A stretch of 64,000 nt of DNA from Oscillatoria sp. SIO1A7. Lineage in GTDB: Bacteria; Cyanobacteriota; Cyanobacteriia; Cyanobacteriales; Laspinemataceae. This document shows positions 17,715-26,865 of this stretch, piece after piece. The position numbers and the translations under genes are program-made. Location of the stretch: NCBI GenBank assembly GCA_010672965.1, contig JAAHFN010000024.1, positions 99,522 to 163,521 of the forward strand, in the 5' to 3' direction. Position 1 is the stretch's first letter. Every line of letters starts with the position of its first letter. The notes below the pieces were generated by a model, which was given only the letters and a program-made list of their open reading frames with translations, was not told the origin of the DNA and did no database searches.

Positions 17715-17807
17715 ACAGAACTTACGCATCGACTCAAGGACTAGGGGCAACCACGGGGGGATTGCCCCTACAAATGCTAGATATGGACAGGCAAGCGTAA
17801 GTCCTGT
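17715..17807. mobile_element. MITE-like element, ACAGGACTTACGCA family, copy 2
   Basis: The left end is acagaacttacgca and the right end agcgtaagtcctgt, with an interior gattgcccctacaaatgctagatatgg-type segment that matches the copy at 10817-10934. This copy is 25 bp shorter. Confidence 0.62.
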
Positions 17808-18042
17808 TGTAGAGATGCGCCCTAAATGTAGGGGCGTTTCGTGCTTAAGGACATAAAAAACTCTGCCTGACCAAGGAGGGTATATGGCCATTCGTCCCTC
17901 TAGGAGATATAGCACTACGGATTCAGGGAACGGACAGCAGGGGCAAGGGAGAGGGGTAGGGCAAACGCATCTAAATTAAAAGCGCTGCCGAAATTGCAAT
18001 TTCTATTTGGTGCTGCATTAACATTTCTGGAGTAGCCCTTAG

Positions 18043-18819
18043 TTACATGGCACTATAGCCGCCATCTACCATTAAAATTGCTCCTGTCACATAGGAAGCT
18101 GCCTCAGAAGCCAGGAAGATAGCCGGCCCTACCAGTTCCTCCGGTTTCCCGCGTCGTTTCATCGGAATTACAGCGTTTAAGTGCTGCTGGTCTTCTTTTG
18201 GCGGGCGGCGAAAGTTTTCTGTACCCTCCATAATATTATCTATATAGCCGGGACTAAAAGCATTGACTCGGATATTGCGATCGGCCCATTCTAATGCTAG
18301 AGATTGCACGAGCAAATTCACCCCACCTTTGGATGCTGTATATGCAGCAGATTCCGCAATTCCTACCACTCCTCCGATGGAAGAGTTCATAATAATTGAA
18401 CCTCCAGTTCCTTGTTTTATCATTTGTCGAGCTGCTATTTGGGCGCATTGAAAATAGCCTTTGAGATTGGTGTTGATAATCTTATCCCACTCAAACTCTT
18501 CTAAAGCGATCGCCGGTTTAAGTATGTCAATCCCTGCATTGCACAGCATTATGTCTAAGTGATTATATTCTGCCACCGTTTGCTCGAGCAGGCGATCGCA
18601 TTCTTGACGGTCTCTGACATCAGTGGGAATTGCGATCGCCTGTCCACCCGCATCTCGAATCATTTGTACGGTGTTTTCCGTTCCTTCTACGTTAATATCG
18701 GCGACAACAACTTTTGTTCCTACCGCTGCTAATTCTCGCGCCAATACTTGACCAATACCGCGTCCGGCTCCCGTAACAATAGCTACCTTCCCCGTTAAGT
18801 CAAAAAGAGATCTGTTCAC
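18043..18819 (-). CDS. SDR-family oxidoreductase at the downstream end of the dysinosin-like cluster
   Basis: This 258-aa classical short-chain dehydrogenase has the cofactor loop TGAGRGIG at 16-23, an Asp after the second strand (VVVADIN), which favours NAD over NADP, NAG at 94-96, an active-site Ser near 146, and Tyr160/Lys164 (YTASK). It ends with the usual TGAILMVDGGY. The GTG at 18819 is the apparent start. It is co-oriented with the NRPS gene but separated by about 600 bp of MITEs. Its catalytic residues are intact, unlike the AerF-like SDR in the same cluster, so it could supply a reductive step. Membership of the pathway is inferred from position only. Confidence 0.85.
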   Translation of the reverse strand: MNRSLFDLTGKVAIVTGAGRGIGQVLARELAAVGTKVVVADINVEGTENTVQMIRDAGGQAIAIPTDVRDRQECDRLLEQTVAEYNHLDIMLCNAGIDILKPAIALEEFEWDKIINTNLKGYFQCAQIAARQMIKQGTGGSIIMNSSIGGVVGIAESAAYTASKGGVNLLVQSLALEWADRNIRVNAFSPGYIDNIMEGTENFRRPPKEDQQHLNAVIPMKRRGKPEELVGPAIFLASEAASYVTGAILMVDGGYSAM

Positions 18820-18859
18820 AATTATTTATTGTTTTTTGTTAGTTGTCAATATATCGCTA

Positions 18860-19051
18860 ATATCAAATCCGGTTAAATGCTCGCACAAAAAATTTGGAAG
18901 CCCGTAGGACGGGCGTCCCGCCTGTCCCTGACCGGGTATGGCGGACAGCCCTATGCCCTCCTTGGGCAGGCAACGCCATTCGACAGGCTCAGGAGGACGC
19001 CCGTCCTACGCAAGCATTAAGTTTTTTAGGTTAATTAAACGGATTTGATAT
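18860..19051. mobile_element. Repeat element with atatcaaatccggttaa ends, copy 1
   Basis: The left end atatcaaatccggttaa and the right end ttaaacggatttgatat are inverted copies. The interior carries gcccgtaggacgggcgtcccgcctgtcc-type palindromic repeats. The element at 29865-30211 is the same family in opposite orientation, and the one at 19060-19433 has the same ends. Confidence 0.7.
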
Positions 19052-19117
19052 AACTACTGATATCAAATCCGGTTAAATAATTCCAGTATTTGTAGGGGCA
19101 GTCCCCCCGTGGCTGCC

Positions 19118-19239
19118 GGGAGCATTTCACTTTTGCTATCGGTAGCCCTTAAGGGCTACCCTTCGGGAAGGCTTCGCCAACGTTTGTGTAGCCGCGCCTT
19201 TAGGCGTCAGGCGGCAAGGTACAAAATTGAAATGCTCCC
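19118..19239. mobile_element. gggagcatttca-family MITE, first of a tandem pair
   Basis: It runs from gggagcatttcacttttg to caaaattgaaatgctccc. It shares an interior (agcccttaagggct, gtagccgcgcctttaggcg) with the nested copy at 14883-14982. The left flank tggctgcc recurs after the second copy, and only ctgcc remains between the pair. Confidence 0.8.
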
Positions 19240-19244
19240 CTGCC

Positions 19245-19391
19245 GGGAGCATTTCAATTTTGCTATCGGTAGCCCTTAAGGGCTACCCTTCGGGAAGGCT
19301 TCGCCAACGTTTGTGTAGCCGCGCCAGGCTCCGTCTAGGAGCGGCTAAGCCCAAGGGGCGAGGCGGCAGCTTACGAAAGTGAAATGCTCCC
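19245..19391. mobile_element. gggagcatttca-family MITE, second of a tandem pair
   Basis: It starts gggagcatttcaattttg and ends cgaaagtgaaatgctccc. It is longer than its neighbour owing to an interior variant (caggctccgtctaggagcg). The 8 bp tggctgcc at 19392-19399 completes the target duplication of the pair. Confidence 0.8.
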
Positions 19392-19416
19392 TGGCTGCCC
19401 CAGTCAGTACGGGGAA

Positions 19417-22400
19417 TTAAACCGATTTGATATGATTATCGATCGCATCGGCTATTTCAGCGAGCGTGGGCTGCTCGAACAGTCTAGCTACTGAAATATC
19501 CACTGAGTAAGCTTCTTGGATTTTCGCCAGCACTTGCAATAGTTGCATTGAATAGCCTCCCAGAGCAAAAAAGTTGTCGTGCGTACTGATTCTCTCGATT
19601 CCTAACACCTCTTGCCATATCCTTAGCAATCTAACTTCTGTGGGATTTGCTGGTTCTCCCCAAGTCTTGGTTCCGTGCAATTCCGACTTAAGGATAAAAT
19701 CGCCGATCGCGCGATCCCGCCCTCGCGCCGTCTGACGAGACTGTGGTATCGGTTCTGTCGATCGTTCTAAACTCGATAGCAGTTGTGTCAAAGTCCGATC
19801 GGGGTCTGTAACTACTGATTCTAACAAGACCTCAAATTGCCCGACCATAACTGCGATCGTCTTTGCTGCAAACAAATCAGTTCTATAGAACAGATTACCG
19901 GCAATCCCTGACTCTGTTTCTGTCAGGTAGAGATTCAAATCAAATTCTGCTATGTCTCGTCCATCACTTTTTTCCAGGTTTAAGGGCTGAACTGTCATAT
20001 TCGCCAGACTTAAATCTTGCTCTGGCAAATTTAACAAGACAAACATCACTTGCGTCAGTAGGGTATAGTGCCGATCGCGCCTTGGTTGCAGTCCCTCTAC
20101 TAGCTTGATAAACGGCATTTCCTGATGCGCATATACGTCCAAAACTCCCGATCGCACCCGCCGGAGTAGGGTTCTAAAACTGGGGTTCTCTCCTAAATTG
20201 GTTCGCAACGGTAATAAGTGAACGAAAAATCCTATCGAGTCTCTGATTTCTGCTTGCAGCCGATTGGCAATGGGACTGCTGACTATAATATCTTCCTGAC
20301 CGGTATAGAAAAATAGTAGGATTTTGAAAGCTGCCAATACAGTCATGTAGGAGGTAACGCCTTCCTGTTGACAGAGTTTCTTCAGCTTACTCACTAGGGA
20401 AGATGAAAACTGTACCTGTTCTCCAGTCCCTGCAAAAGTGCGCCGAGGCGGACGCGGATAGTCCGTGGGGAGTTCCATTACTGGCGGTGTTACGCCGAGA
20501 TGCTGTTTCCAAAATGTCAGCTCCTCTTCCAATCCTTTTCCCTGTAGCCATTCCCGCTGCCAAGCTGCAAAATTGGCATACTGCAATGGTAACTCTGGTA
20601 ATGGAGAAGGTAGGCCATCACAGAAGGTGGCGTACAGAGTAGAAAACTCTTGCAGCAAAACCCCAAATGACCAGCCATCAGCCACGATATGATGGGTGGC
20701 TATCAAAAATAAATACTCTGTTTCATCCAGTTGCCAGAGTTGACTGCGCAGGAACGGTCCTCGGGTAAAGTCAAAGGGTTGTTGTATGGCAGCATGGGCC
20801 TGTTGTTCGGCCTCGGCTTCTCGTTCCCCTGGCGGTAGTTCTCGCAAATCTACGATTGAGAAATCTAATAGAGGTTCTGGTACTACGCAAGAGGTAATTT
20901 CCCCATTCACGCATGAAAATGTACTCCGCAAGGTTTCATGTCGCCGCAGGATTTCTCTTAGACTCTCCTCTAAGGCTTTGAGATTGAGTTTGCCAGTCAG
21001 ACGATAAACTAGGTGTAGGTGGTACAGTTGGTTCCCCGGATATAGCTGCTCGAAAAACCAAAACTCCTGTTGTGTATGAGAAATGGGACTATACCCCGAT
21101 CGCCCTCTTTCCTTTACTTCCGCCTGGGAAAGCGGTTGCAGCACGGGTTTATGCTCGTCTTGCCTGCCGTAACTCGCCGTTTCCATGTATTGGGCTACTT
21201 CCGCGATCGTGGGTGCGGCAAAAAACTCCTTTAGGGGTAATTCTGCTTGGAATGCTTTGCGACTGAGGGCGATCGCCTCCATTGCCCGCAAGGAATGTCC
21301 TCCCAAGTCAAAGAAATTGTCGTGGATGCCAACTCGTTCCTTACCTAACACGTCCTGCCATATCCCCGCCAATATTTCTTCTGTTGGGGTGCGCGGAGCA
21401 ACAAATGTTTGCTCCAGTGACGGTCGCAAGGCAGTCGGTTCTTGCAGGGCTCTACGGTTAACTTTCCCATTAGACGTCAGGGGAAAGGACTCCATCTCTA
21501 CAAATGCTGACGGTATCGTATAGTCTGGCAACTTTGCTTGCATAAATTGCCGCAGTTCTTCAACTAGCAGTTTCCGTCCTTGCTGGGGGATGAAGTAAAC
21601 TACTAAATATTTTTCTCTCGCACTTTCTCCAAATACTTTTGCTACTGCTTGACTTACTTGGGGATGTTTACTCAAAACTGCTTCTACTTCTGCGAGTTCA
21701 ACCCGAAATCCTCTCACCTTGACGAGATCGTCGCTCCGTCCCTTATACTCAATGTTGCCATCGGGTAAGTAGCAAGCTAAATCGCCCGTTTTGTAAAGCC
21801 TATTGTTTTCTGGTTCCTGACTGAAGGGGTTAGGAATGAACTTACTCCGAGTGATTTCGGGACGGTTGTAATAGCCTCTTGCTAAACCGCCACCGCTGAC
21901 GTATATTTCCCCCGGAATGCCTATGGGTACTGGTTGCAGGTTGCTATCTAATATATAGACTTTGACGTTCGCGGCTGGTTTGCCGATGGGGGGATAGACT
22001 GGCCAACTGTCAACGCGATCGCCGAAACGATAGGCGGTCACTAAATCGGCTTCGGAAGGTCCGTAAAAATTGTATAGTCTGCAATGAGGTAGCCCCTCGA
22101 ACATTCCTAGCATGGGCTGGGTGATTTGCAACTGCTCCCCGCAGGCGATCGCCTCCCGCAGATTTGCAAACAGATGCGCTTGCGTGCCGTATATTTCGGC
22201 TATTTGCTGCCACAACACTACAGGCAGTATTACTTTGGCAATGGGGTTATTGGCTAAAATCTGGATTAATCGATCGATGTCTTTGCGCTCGTCTTCAGAT
22301 ACAATATATAGGGAACCGCCAAAAGCCCATGCTGCTACTATTTCATGATAACTGACGTCAAAGCTGAAGGATGCAAATTGCAAAACTCCGACGCCTGTTG

Positions 22401-24339
22401 CCATCTCGGCTTGATGGTGTTCGATTAAGTTAATTAGAGAGCGATGGGGCACGGCAACGCCTTTCGGAGTTCCCGTAGATCCGGAAGTATAGATGATATA
22501 GGCTAAATCTTCTGGTTTTACTTCGCGATCGGGATTGATATCTGTAAAGTCTGTCAGGTCTTCAATTTCCTCCCACTGCACGATCCGATGACATTGACGA
22601 TCGAGCTGGAGATTGACATCCTCCTGGGTTAATACTACAGGCGGTTGACTATCTGCTAGCATCAAGGTTAAACGTTCTGGGGGATAGCTGGGATCTAAGG
22701 GTACGCATATCCCTCCTGCTTTTAACACGCCCAGGATGGCAATGGCCATTTCCAGAGAGCGTTTGTAGCATATCCCTACAGGTACATTACTCCCTACTCC
22801 TAAACTTTGCAGGTAATGTGCTAACTGATTGGCTTTCTGGTTTAACTGTTGATAAGTTAACTGTCGATCTACATAAACTACCGCAGTTGCTTGGGGATTT
22901 TTTGCTGCCTGCTGTTCTAAAATCTGATGTAGGCATTGCCCGATCGGCTGTTTGCTCTCTGTCTGATTCCACTTTACTAAAAGTAATTCTCGCTCCGATT
23001 CGGTCAGTATAGATAATTCTGCTGGATTGGCCTCTGGATGAGCGGCAATTCCTGCTAGCAAAGTTTCCAAATGTCCCAACATGCGGTCGATGCTGTCTGC
23101 ATCGAAGCGATCGCCCTTATGTTTAATTCTCAAACTCAGTTGTTCCCCTGGAATGGCTAGGACTGTGAGGGGATAGTTTGTCATTCCGATATCTTGCAGA
23201 TCGCTGATGCGCAAGTTATCGGGAAGTTCTCGCGCGGTTGTGGGATAGTTTTCAAAAACGACCAGACTTTCAAACAGTTGTTCTCCCGGAGGAATGTCAC
23301 TCCAACTCTGTATGTCCGCTAAGGAGGCGTAGGCGTACTGTTCGCGATCTATATGCTGTTGTTGTAGTTTCTGAAGCCAGGACAATGTATTGGTTGTATC
23401 GATTTTCAACCTTGCTGGAATAGTTTTAATGAACAACCCCACCATAGATTCTACGCCAGCTAACTCGGGGGGACGACCCGATACTGTTACCCCAAAAACA
23501 ATATCCGACTCTTGACTGTAACGACTCAGAAGCAGACCCCATGCTGCTTGCACTAAGGTGAAAAGGGTCAGATGATTTGTTGCGCAAAAATTTTTTAAGG
23601 TAGTCGTTGCTTCAATCGAGAGATCCCGATACTGCATTAAGCCGGTTTGCGTCTGTTCGGGTTTATCCTGACTTAAATTCTCTACTACTAAAGGAGTAGA
23701 TACTGTAAACCCCGAAAGGGTTTCTCGCCAAAATTCCTCCGCCCGCGCCATGTCTTGTTGCTGTAACCAAGTGATATAGTCTCGATAAGGACGCAGTGGG
23801 GCTAAGTTTAACGGGCGATCGCCTTTAATCGAAGAGTAAAAAGCCCAGATATCTTTTAGTAAGACTGGCCAACTCCAACCATCTAGTATTATATGATGAA
23901 AACTCCACACAAACTCGTGCTTTTCCTCTCCGACCCGCATGAGTGCGCATCGCATCAATGGCGCTTTGTCCAGTTCTACTCCCGAGTCGCGATCGGATGC
24001 CAAAAAATTATCCATACTGACTTTTTGCTCTTCAGGTAAGAGCGATCGCCAGTCATTATACACCCAAGTAAGCTTGACTGCTTTACGCACTACCTGAACT
24101 GGCTGCTTGCGGTTCTTCCAAACAAACAGCGTGCGCAACACCGCATGTCGTTCTACAAGCATCACCCAAGCCCGTTCAAATGCTACAGGATCTAGATTCC
24201 CGTGAATGACAAACTTAAACTGGTCGAAATATTCCCGAGATTCTGGGTTATAAAGAACATGAAATAATATCCCTTGCTGCGTAGGGGAGATAGGATATAT
24301 CGCTTCAATGTCTTTGGTTTGATTTTTACTAACAACCAT
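19417..24339 (-). CDS. aerG: NRPS, C-A-PCP-C-PCP, AerG-like (Choi-incorporating module)
   Basis: This cytosolic peptide synthetase of about 1640 aa has these domains: condensation with HHIILDGWS near 150; adenylation (YTSGSTGTPKG near 615, FDVSYHE near 665, GYYNRPE, KTGDLACYLPDGNIEY); carrier with LGGHSLR near 1015; second condensation with HHIVADGWS near 1216; and terminal carrier with LGGYSMQ near 1593. There is no thioesterase or reductase. My hand-read specificity code is D-V-H-I-I-C-F-L-V-K, matching no standard amino acid I recall, which fits Choi. It directly follows the AerD-AerE-AerF homologues, as in aeruginosin clusters. The ATG at 24339 is preferred; a TTG at 24357 overlaps the aerF stop by 4 nt. 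The last few codons come from a repeat element. Confidence 0.9.
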   Translation of the reverse strand: MVVSKNQTKDIEAIYPISPTQQGILFHVLYNPESREYFDQFKFVIHGNLDPVAFERAWVMLVERHAVLRTLFVWKNRKQPVQVVRKAVKLTWVYNDWRSLLPEEQKVSMDNFLASDRDSGVELDKAPLMRCALMRVGEEKHEFVWSFHHIILDGWSWPVLLKDIWAFYSSIKGDRPLNLAPLRPYRDYITWLQQQDMARAEEFWRETLSGFTVSTPLVVENLSQDKPEQTQTGLMQYRDLSIEATTTLKNFCATNHLTLFTLVQAAWGLLLSRYSQESDIVFGVTVSGRPPELAGVESMVGLFIKTIPARLKIDTTNTLSWLQKLQQQHIDREQYAYASLADIQSWSDIPPGEQLFESLVVFENYPTTARELPDNLRISDLQDIGMTNYPLTVLAIPGEQLSLRIKHKGDRFDADSIDRMLGHLETLLAGIAAHPEANPAELSILTESERELLLVKWNQTESKQPIGQCLHQILEQQAAKNPQATAVVYVDRQLTYQQLNQKANQLAHYLQSLGVGSNVPVGICYKRSLEMAIAILGVLKAGGICVPLDPSYPPERLTLMLADSQPPVVLTQEDVNLQLDRQCHRIVQWEEIEDLTDFTDINPDREVKPEDLAYIIYTSGSTGTPKGVAVPHRSLINLIEHHQAEMATGVGVLQFASFSFDVSYHEIVAAWAFGGSLYIVSEDERKDIDRLIQILANNPIAKVILPVVLWQQIAEIYGTQAHLFANLREAIACGEQLQITQPMLGMFEGLPHCRLYNFYGPSEADLVTAYRFGDRVDSWPVYPPIGKPAANVKVYILDSNLQPVPIGIPGEIYVSGGGLARGYYNRPEITRSKFIPNPFSQEPENNRLYKTGDLACYLPDGNIEYKGRSDDLVKVRGFRVELAEVEAVLSKHPQVSQAVAKVFGESAREKYLVVYFIPQQGRKLLVEELRQFMQAKLPDYTIPSAFVEMESFPLTSNGKVNRRALQEPTALRPSLEQTFVAPRTPTEEILAGIWQDVLGKERVGIHDNFFDLGGHSLRAMEAIALSRKAFQAELPLKEFFAAPTIAEVAQYMETASYGRQDEHKPVLQPLSQAEVKERGRSGYSPISHTQQEFWFFEQLYPGNQLYHLHLVYRLTGKLNLKALEESLREILRRHETLRSTFSCVNGEITSCVVPEPLLDFSIVDLRELPPGEREAEAEQQAHAAIQQPFDFTRGPFLRSQLWQLDETEYLFLIATHHIVADGWSFGVLLQEFSTLYATFCDGLPSPLPELPLQYANFAAWQREWLQGKGLEEELTFWKQHLGVTPPVMELPTDYPRPPRRTFAGTGEQVQFSSSLVSKLKKLCQQEGVTSYMTVLAAFKILLFFYTGQEDIIVSSPIANRLQAEIRDSIGFFVHLLPLRTNLGENPSFRTLLRRVRSGVLDVYAHQEMPFIKLVEGLQPRRDRHYTLLTQVMFVLLNLPEQDLSLANMTVQPLNLEKSDGRDIAEFDLNLYLTETESGIAGNLFYRTDLFAAKTIAVMVGQFEVLLESVVTDPDRTLTQLLSSLERSTEPIPQSRQTARGRDRAIGDFILKSELHGTKTWGEPANPTEVRLLRIWQEVLGIERISTHDNFFALGGYSMQLLQVLAKIQEAYSVDISVARLFEQPTLAEIADAIDNHIKSV

Positions 24340-24353
24340 ATTCTTATTTTTTC

Positions 24354-25148
24354 TCAAAAAGCGGATGACGACAAGCCACCATCAATTGCTATCGAAATTC
24401 CCGTTATATAACTAGCACATTCCGATGCCAGAAATGTTACTAAATTAGCAACTTCTTTAGCTTCACCCCGACGACCTTGGGGAATGCGCTTAATTAAATT
24501 ATCTTTGATTTCTGTTTCTGTTTTATTTCCTGCTTTCGCAAATATCTCTAAATATTCTTGATGTCTTGGTGTCTCTATCATACCTGGATTGACACAATTG
24601 ACCAACACGTTATACGGTGCTACTTGGGTAGCCACTGCTTTGGTAAAATTTATCAATCCTGCATTGCTTACTCCCGATCTGATTAGATTCCCCGAAGGTT
24701 CTTTACCTGATGTTCCGATAATATTAACGATCCGACCCCATTTCTGCTCTTTCATCGTCGGTAACACCAACTTGGTCATTCTAATGTATCCCATTAACTT
24801 CCCTTCCAAGACCCCCTGCCAATCGGCATCCGATATATTTTCCACTGCATCCCTAGAAAATTTCGCTCCTACTGAATTGTTTACCAGGATATCAATTTTC
24901 CCAAATTTATTCAGCGCTGACTCCACCACTGCTTGAGAGTCCTTTGCTTGCTGAACGTCAGCAATAATACTCAGGATTTGTCCTTCCTTAGCGGCTAAAG
25001 ATTGTTCCGCCTGCTTGAGGCGATCGCCATTTCGACCGCAAATAATCAACTTGCATCCTTCCCAAACTAGCCTCTGGGCTACAGCATAGCCTATACCGGC
25101 ACTAGCACCCGTTACCAAAGCAACTTTTTCAGTTAATCCTAAATCCAT
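24354..25148 (-). CDS. aerF: AerF-like SDR with replaced catalytic Tyr and Lys
   Basis: This 264-aa short-chain dehydrogenase-like protein has the cofactor loop TGASAGIG at 13-20, CGRN (NADP-type) after the second strand, and NNSVG instead of NAG. Where the family has YxxxK it reads S158-G-V-S-N162 (SGVSNAGL). A C-terminal GISIAIDGG is present. It lies between the AerE-like cupin and the NRPS, the order known for aeruginosin clusters, where AerF acts in Choi formation from prephenate. Its start codon overlaps the aerE stop by one base (TAATG), indicating translational coupling. The missing Tyr/Lys pair occurs in a divergent SDR subgroup, so it may not be a simple ketone reductase. Confidence 0.85.
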   Translation of the reverse strand: MDLGLTEKVALVTGASAGIGYAVAQRLVWEGCKLIICGRNGDRLKQAEQSLAAKEGQILSIIADVQQAKDSQAVVESALNKFGKIDILVNNSVGAKFSRDAVENISDADWQGVLEGKLMGYIRMTKLVLPTMKEQKWGRIVNIIGTSGKEPSGNLIRSGVSNAGLINFTKAVATQVAPYNVLVNCVNPGMIETPRHQEYLEIFAKAGNKTETEIKDNLIKRIPQGRRGEAKEVANLVTFLASECASYITGISIAIDGGLSSSAF

Positions 25149-25813
25149 TATATCTCAATCTCAATTAAACAAACTTCTTGACTTGATTCATTGTAACCCC
25201 TATAAGAAGACCCTATGGGCACATAATAAATTTTCCCGTATTCTATCCTTTGCCGTTCTTCTCCTACCGTCATTATCATTTGACTATTAAGAATGATTCC
25301 CATGCGATCGCGTACTGATTTTTTTACAGGCATTTCTCCACCAGGAGGTATTTGAGTCATTATCACATCAAACCAAGAACCAGTTCCTAATTTACGCTCT
25401 AACCCAGTCACTGCATCTTTCGCCGGCCAAAGTTTGAAAAATGCCTCACCTGCTTTGTCCTTTCCAGAACCACCTGGTTTCTGGGTCACCAGTTCATCTG
25501 TCTGTACGATCCGCTTGACATCAAAACACAGCACTGTTTCTGAAGAAGTATTAACCGAACCGTGGGGAACATTAGCATCCGCCACATATACATCTTCTAG
25601 GGGAGTCAACATTACTTTTTTTCCATCTACATTCATCTCCAAACCCCGATCGAATACCATACCCATTTGACTTTCTGGATGATGGTGTAGATCGAACGTA
25701 GCACCTGGATAAATAGTAGCTAACTGTATAACTGTATCCTGACATTGAAATGCCAACAACTCTACCGCAGATTTTACTTGAATATGTTTACCTATTGGAA
25801 AATATACAGACAT
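25148..25813 (-). CDS. aerE: AerE-like bicupin protein (BacB family)
   Basis: This 221-aa protein has two cupin domains. The first carries HHHPESQMGMVFDRGLEM near residues 42-60, typical metal ligands. The second (GGEMPVKKSVRDRMGIIL...YVPIGSSYRGYN) lacks an obvious HxH. BacB/AerE proteins isomerise the dihydro-hydroxyphenylpyruvate formed by BacA/AerD from prephenate, an early step to bacilysin or to the Choi residue of aeruginosins. It sits 35 bp after the AerD-like gene and overlaps aerF by one base. Start ATG at 25813. Confidence 0.87.
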   Translation of the reverse strand: MSVYFPIGKHIQVKSAVELLAFQCQDTVIQLATIYPGATFDLHHHPESQMGMVFDRGLEMNVDGKKVMLTPLEDVYVADANVPHGSVNTSSETVLCFDVKRIVQTDELVTQKPGGSGKDKAGEAFFKLWPAKDAVTGLERKLGTGSWFDVIMTQIPPGGEMPVKKSVRDRMGIILNSQMIMTVGEERQRIEYGKIYYVPIGSSYRGYNESSQEVCLIEIEI

Positions 25814-25848
25814 AATTTGCTATTTTTTCGTTGTAGGTTGTTATAAAT

Positions 25849-26466
25849 CTAGTTATGGGTTATCGAAAAATTATCTTCTTTATGCTTAAAAATAGACCAA
25901 CTCATTTTTATCTCTCCATAGGTTCTAATAAACTCTAACCCGTATTTGTTCGCTGCTTTCTCATTGGTTAACGCTAGTTCTGCTAATCCATCACTGACCT
26001 CCTTTGCTGCTACACTGGTGGAATCAACTAACTTCACTTTAATATGTTTTTGTTTTTCATAGTCTGGCATGAGATACGATAGCAACGGTAAGGGCGCTGG
26101 ATGGGTTAGTATTGTACAATTGTTAATGTCAAATTTGGCTATCGGTTTCTTCGCCAATCCATAAACCGGGGTCGGATAAATGAAAATAAAGCTCAGTTCA
26201 AAACTAGGCTCCATGTAAAAATCGTTAATATTATGGTAGGCATGAGGAACCAGAGCAAGATTGACTTTTTCTGACAGCAATGCCTCCTTTAATCGAGCGA
26301 AATTTTCAAATAACTTTGTAGTAATCGTAACGGCTTCTAATTGCAATTGCTCTACTACATATTCAAGTACACTTTCACTGCTCGTTCCCGACGGTCCTAA
26401 AGTCCCGACTACTAATTTTTTAGAGATCGGGATATCGTAATTAAATTCATTTGCAAATTTCAGCAT
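25849..26466 (-). CDS. aerD: AerD-like prephenate decarboxylase (BacA family)
   Basis: This 205-aa protein starts SKKLVVGTLGPSGTSSE, the pattern of BacA/AerD enzymes and of prephenate dehydratase folds (GTLGPxGTSSE), followed by NLALVPHAYHNINDFYM. BacA-type enzymes decarboxylate prephenate without aromatising it, giving the six-membered ring precursor of anticapsin or Choi. The length equals the family norm. Directly downstream genes are AerE- and AerF-like. This gene is the strongest marker that the cluster makes an aeruginosin-type octahydroindole. Start ATG at 26466. Confidence 0.88.
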   Translation of the reverse strand: MLKFANEFNYDIPISKKLVVGTLGPSGTSSESVLEYVVEQLQLEAVTITTKLFENFARLKEALLSEKVNLALVPHAYHNINDFYMEPSFELSFIFIYPTPVYGLAKKPIAKFDINNCTILTHPAPLPLLSYLMPDYEKQKHIKVKLVDSTSVAAKEVSDGLAELALTNEKAANKYGLEFIRTYGEIKMSWSIFKHKEDNFSITHN

Positions 26467-26865
26467 AATTTTAGATCGAAATAGCGCCGTGACACGAAAA
26501 GCTAGATATTCATGGTTGGAGCATCCCAGAGCTTTTGAGAGATATTATATCCTTATTCCCGTGCAAAATAAAGCTGTTTCTAACCGGCCCCTTAAGGAGC
26601 CGCGCAAAAACAAGTTTCCCCATAGGGGACTTGCGCAGAAATAAAATACCAGTCCACCGTTCGGGCTGAGCGGAGTCGAAGCCAGCATTTTCGGCTTTGA
26701 CAGTCAAAACAGTTAGAAATTGTCCCATCTAGTGCAGTGCGGCAGAAATAAACCACCAACTCTCTTGTGGCTCAAAGCCTTGCTCCAAAGGCATTTTGAA
26801 TTTTGAATTTTGAATTTTGAATTTTGAATTCAGCGCAGCGGCACTAGCATCATTAATTGACTTGC

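Larger units (their letters stand above)
17441..18042. other. 602 bp non-coding region with palindrome and MITE
   Basis: It holds a tcagcagtcagc-type repeat (17453-17483), a 32 bp perfect palindrome (17582-17613), a gtaggac/gcctgtcc dispersed repeat (17630-17660) and a MITE (17715-17807). No gene is supported. Confidence 0.65.
19060..19433. mobile_element. Repeat element with atatcaaatccggttaa ends, carrying two nested MITEs and overlapping the NRPS 3' end
   Basis: The left end (atcaaatccggttaaat at 19062) and the right end (ttaaaccgatttgatat, to 19433) are inverted copies. Two MITEs of the gggagcatttca family (19118-19239 and 19245-19391) sit inside, bounded by tggctgcc at 19110-19117 and 19392-19399. 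The right end encodes the last residues and stop codon of the AerG-like NRPS. Confidence 0.75.

Noticed and set aside
18260-18451. Short frames on both strands inside the SDR gene
   Set aside because: They lie inside an intact dehydrogenase with all its motifs.
26510-26728. 72-codon minus-strand frame downstream of the TnpB remnant
   Set aside because: It contains a dispersed gttcgggctgagcg repeat translation and shows no family feature.
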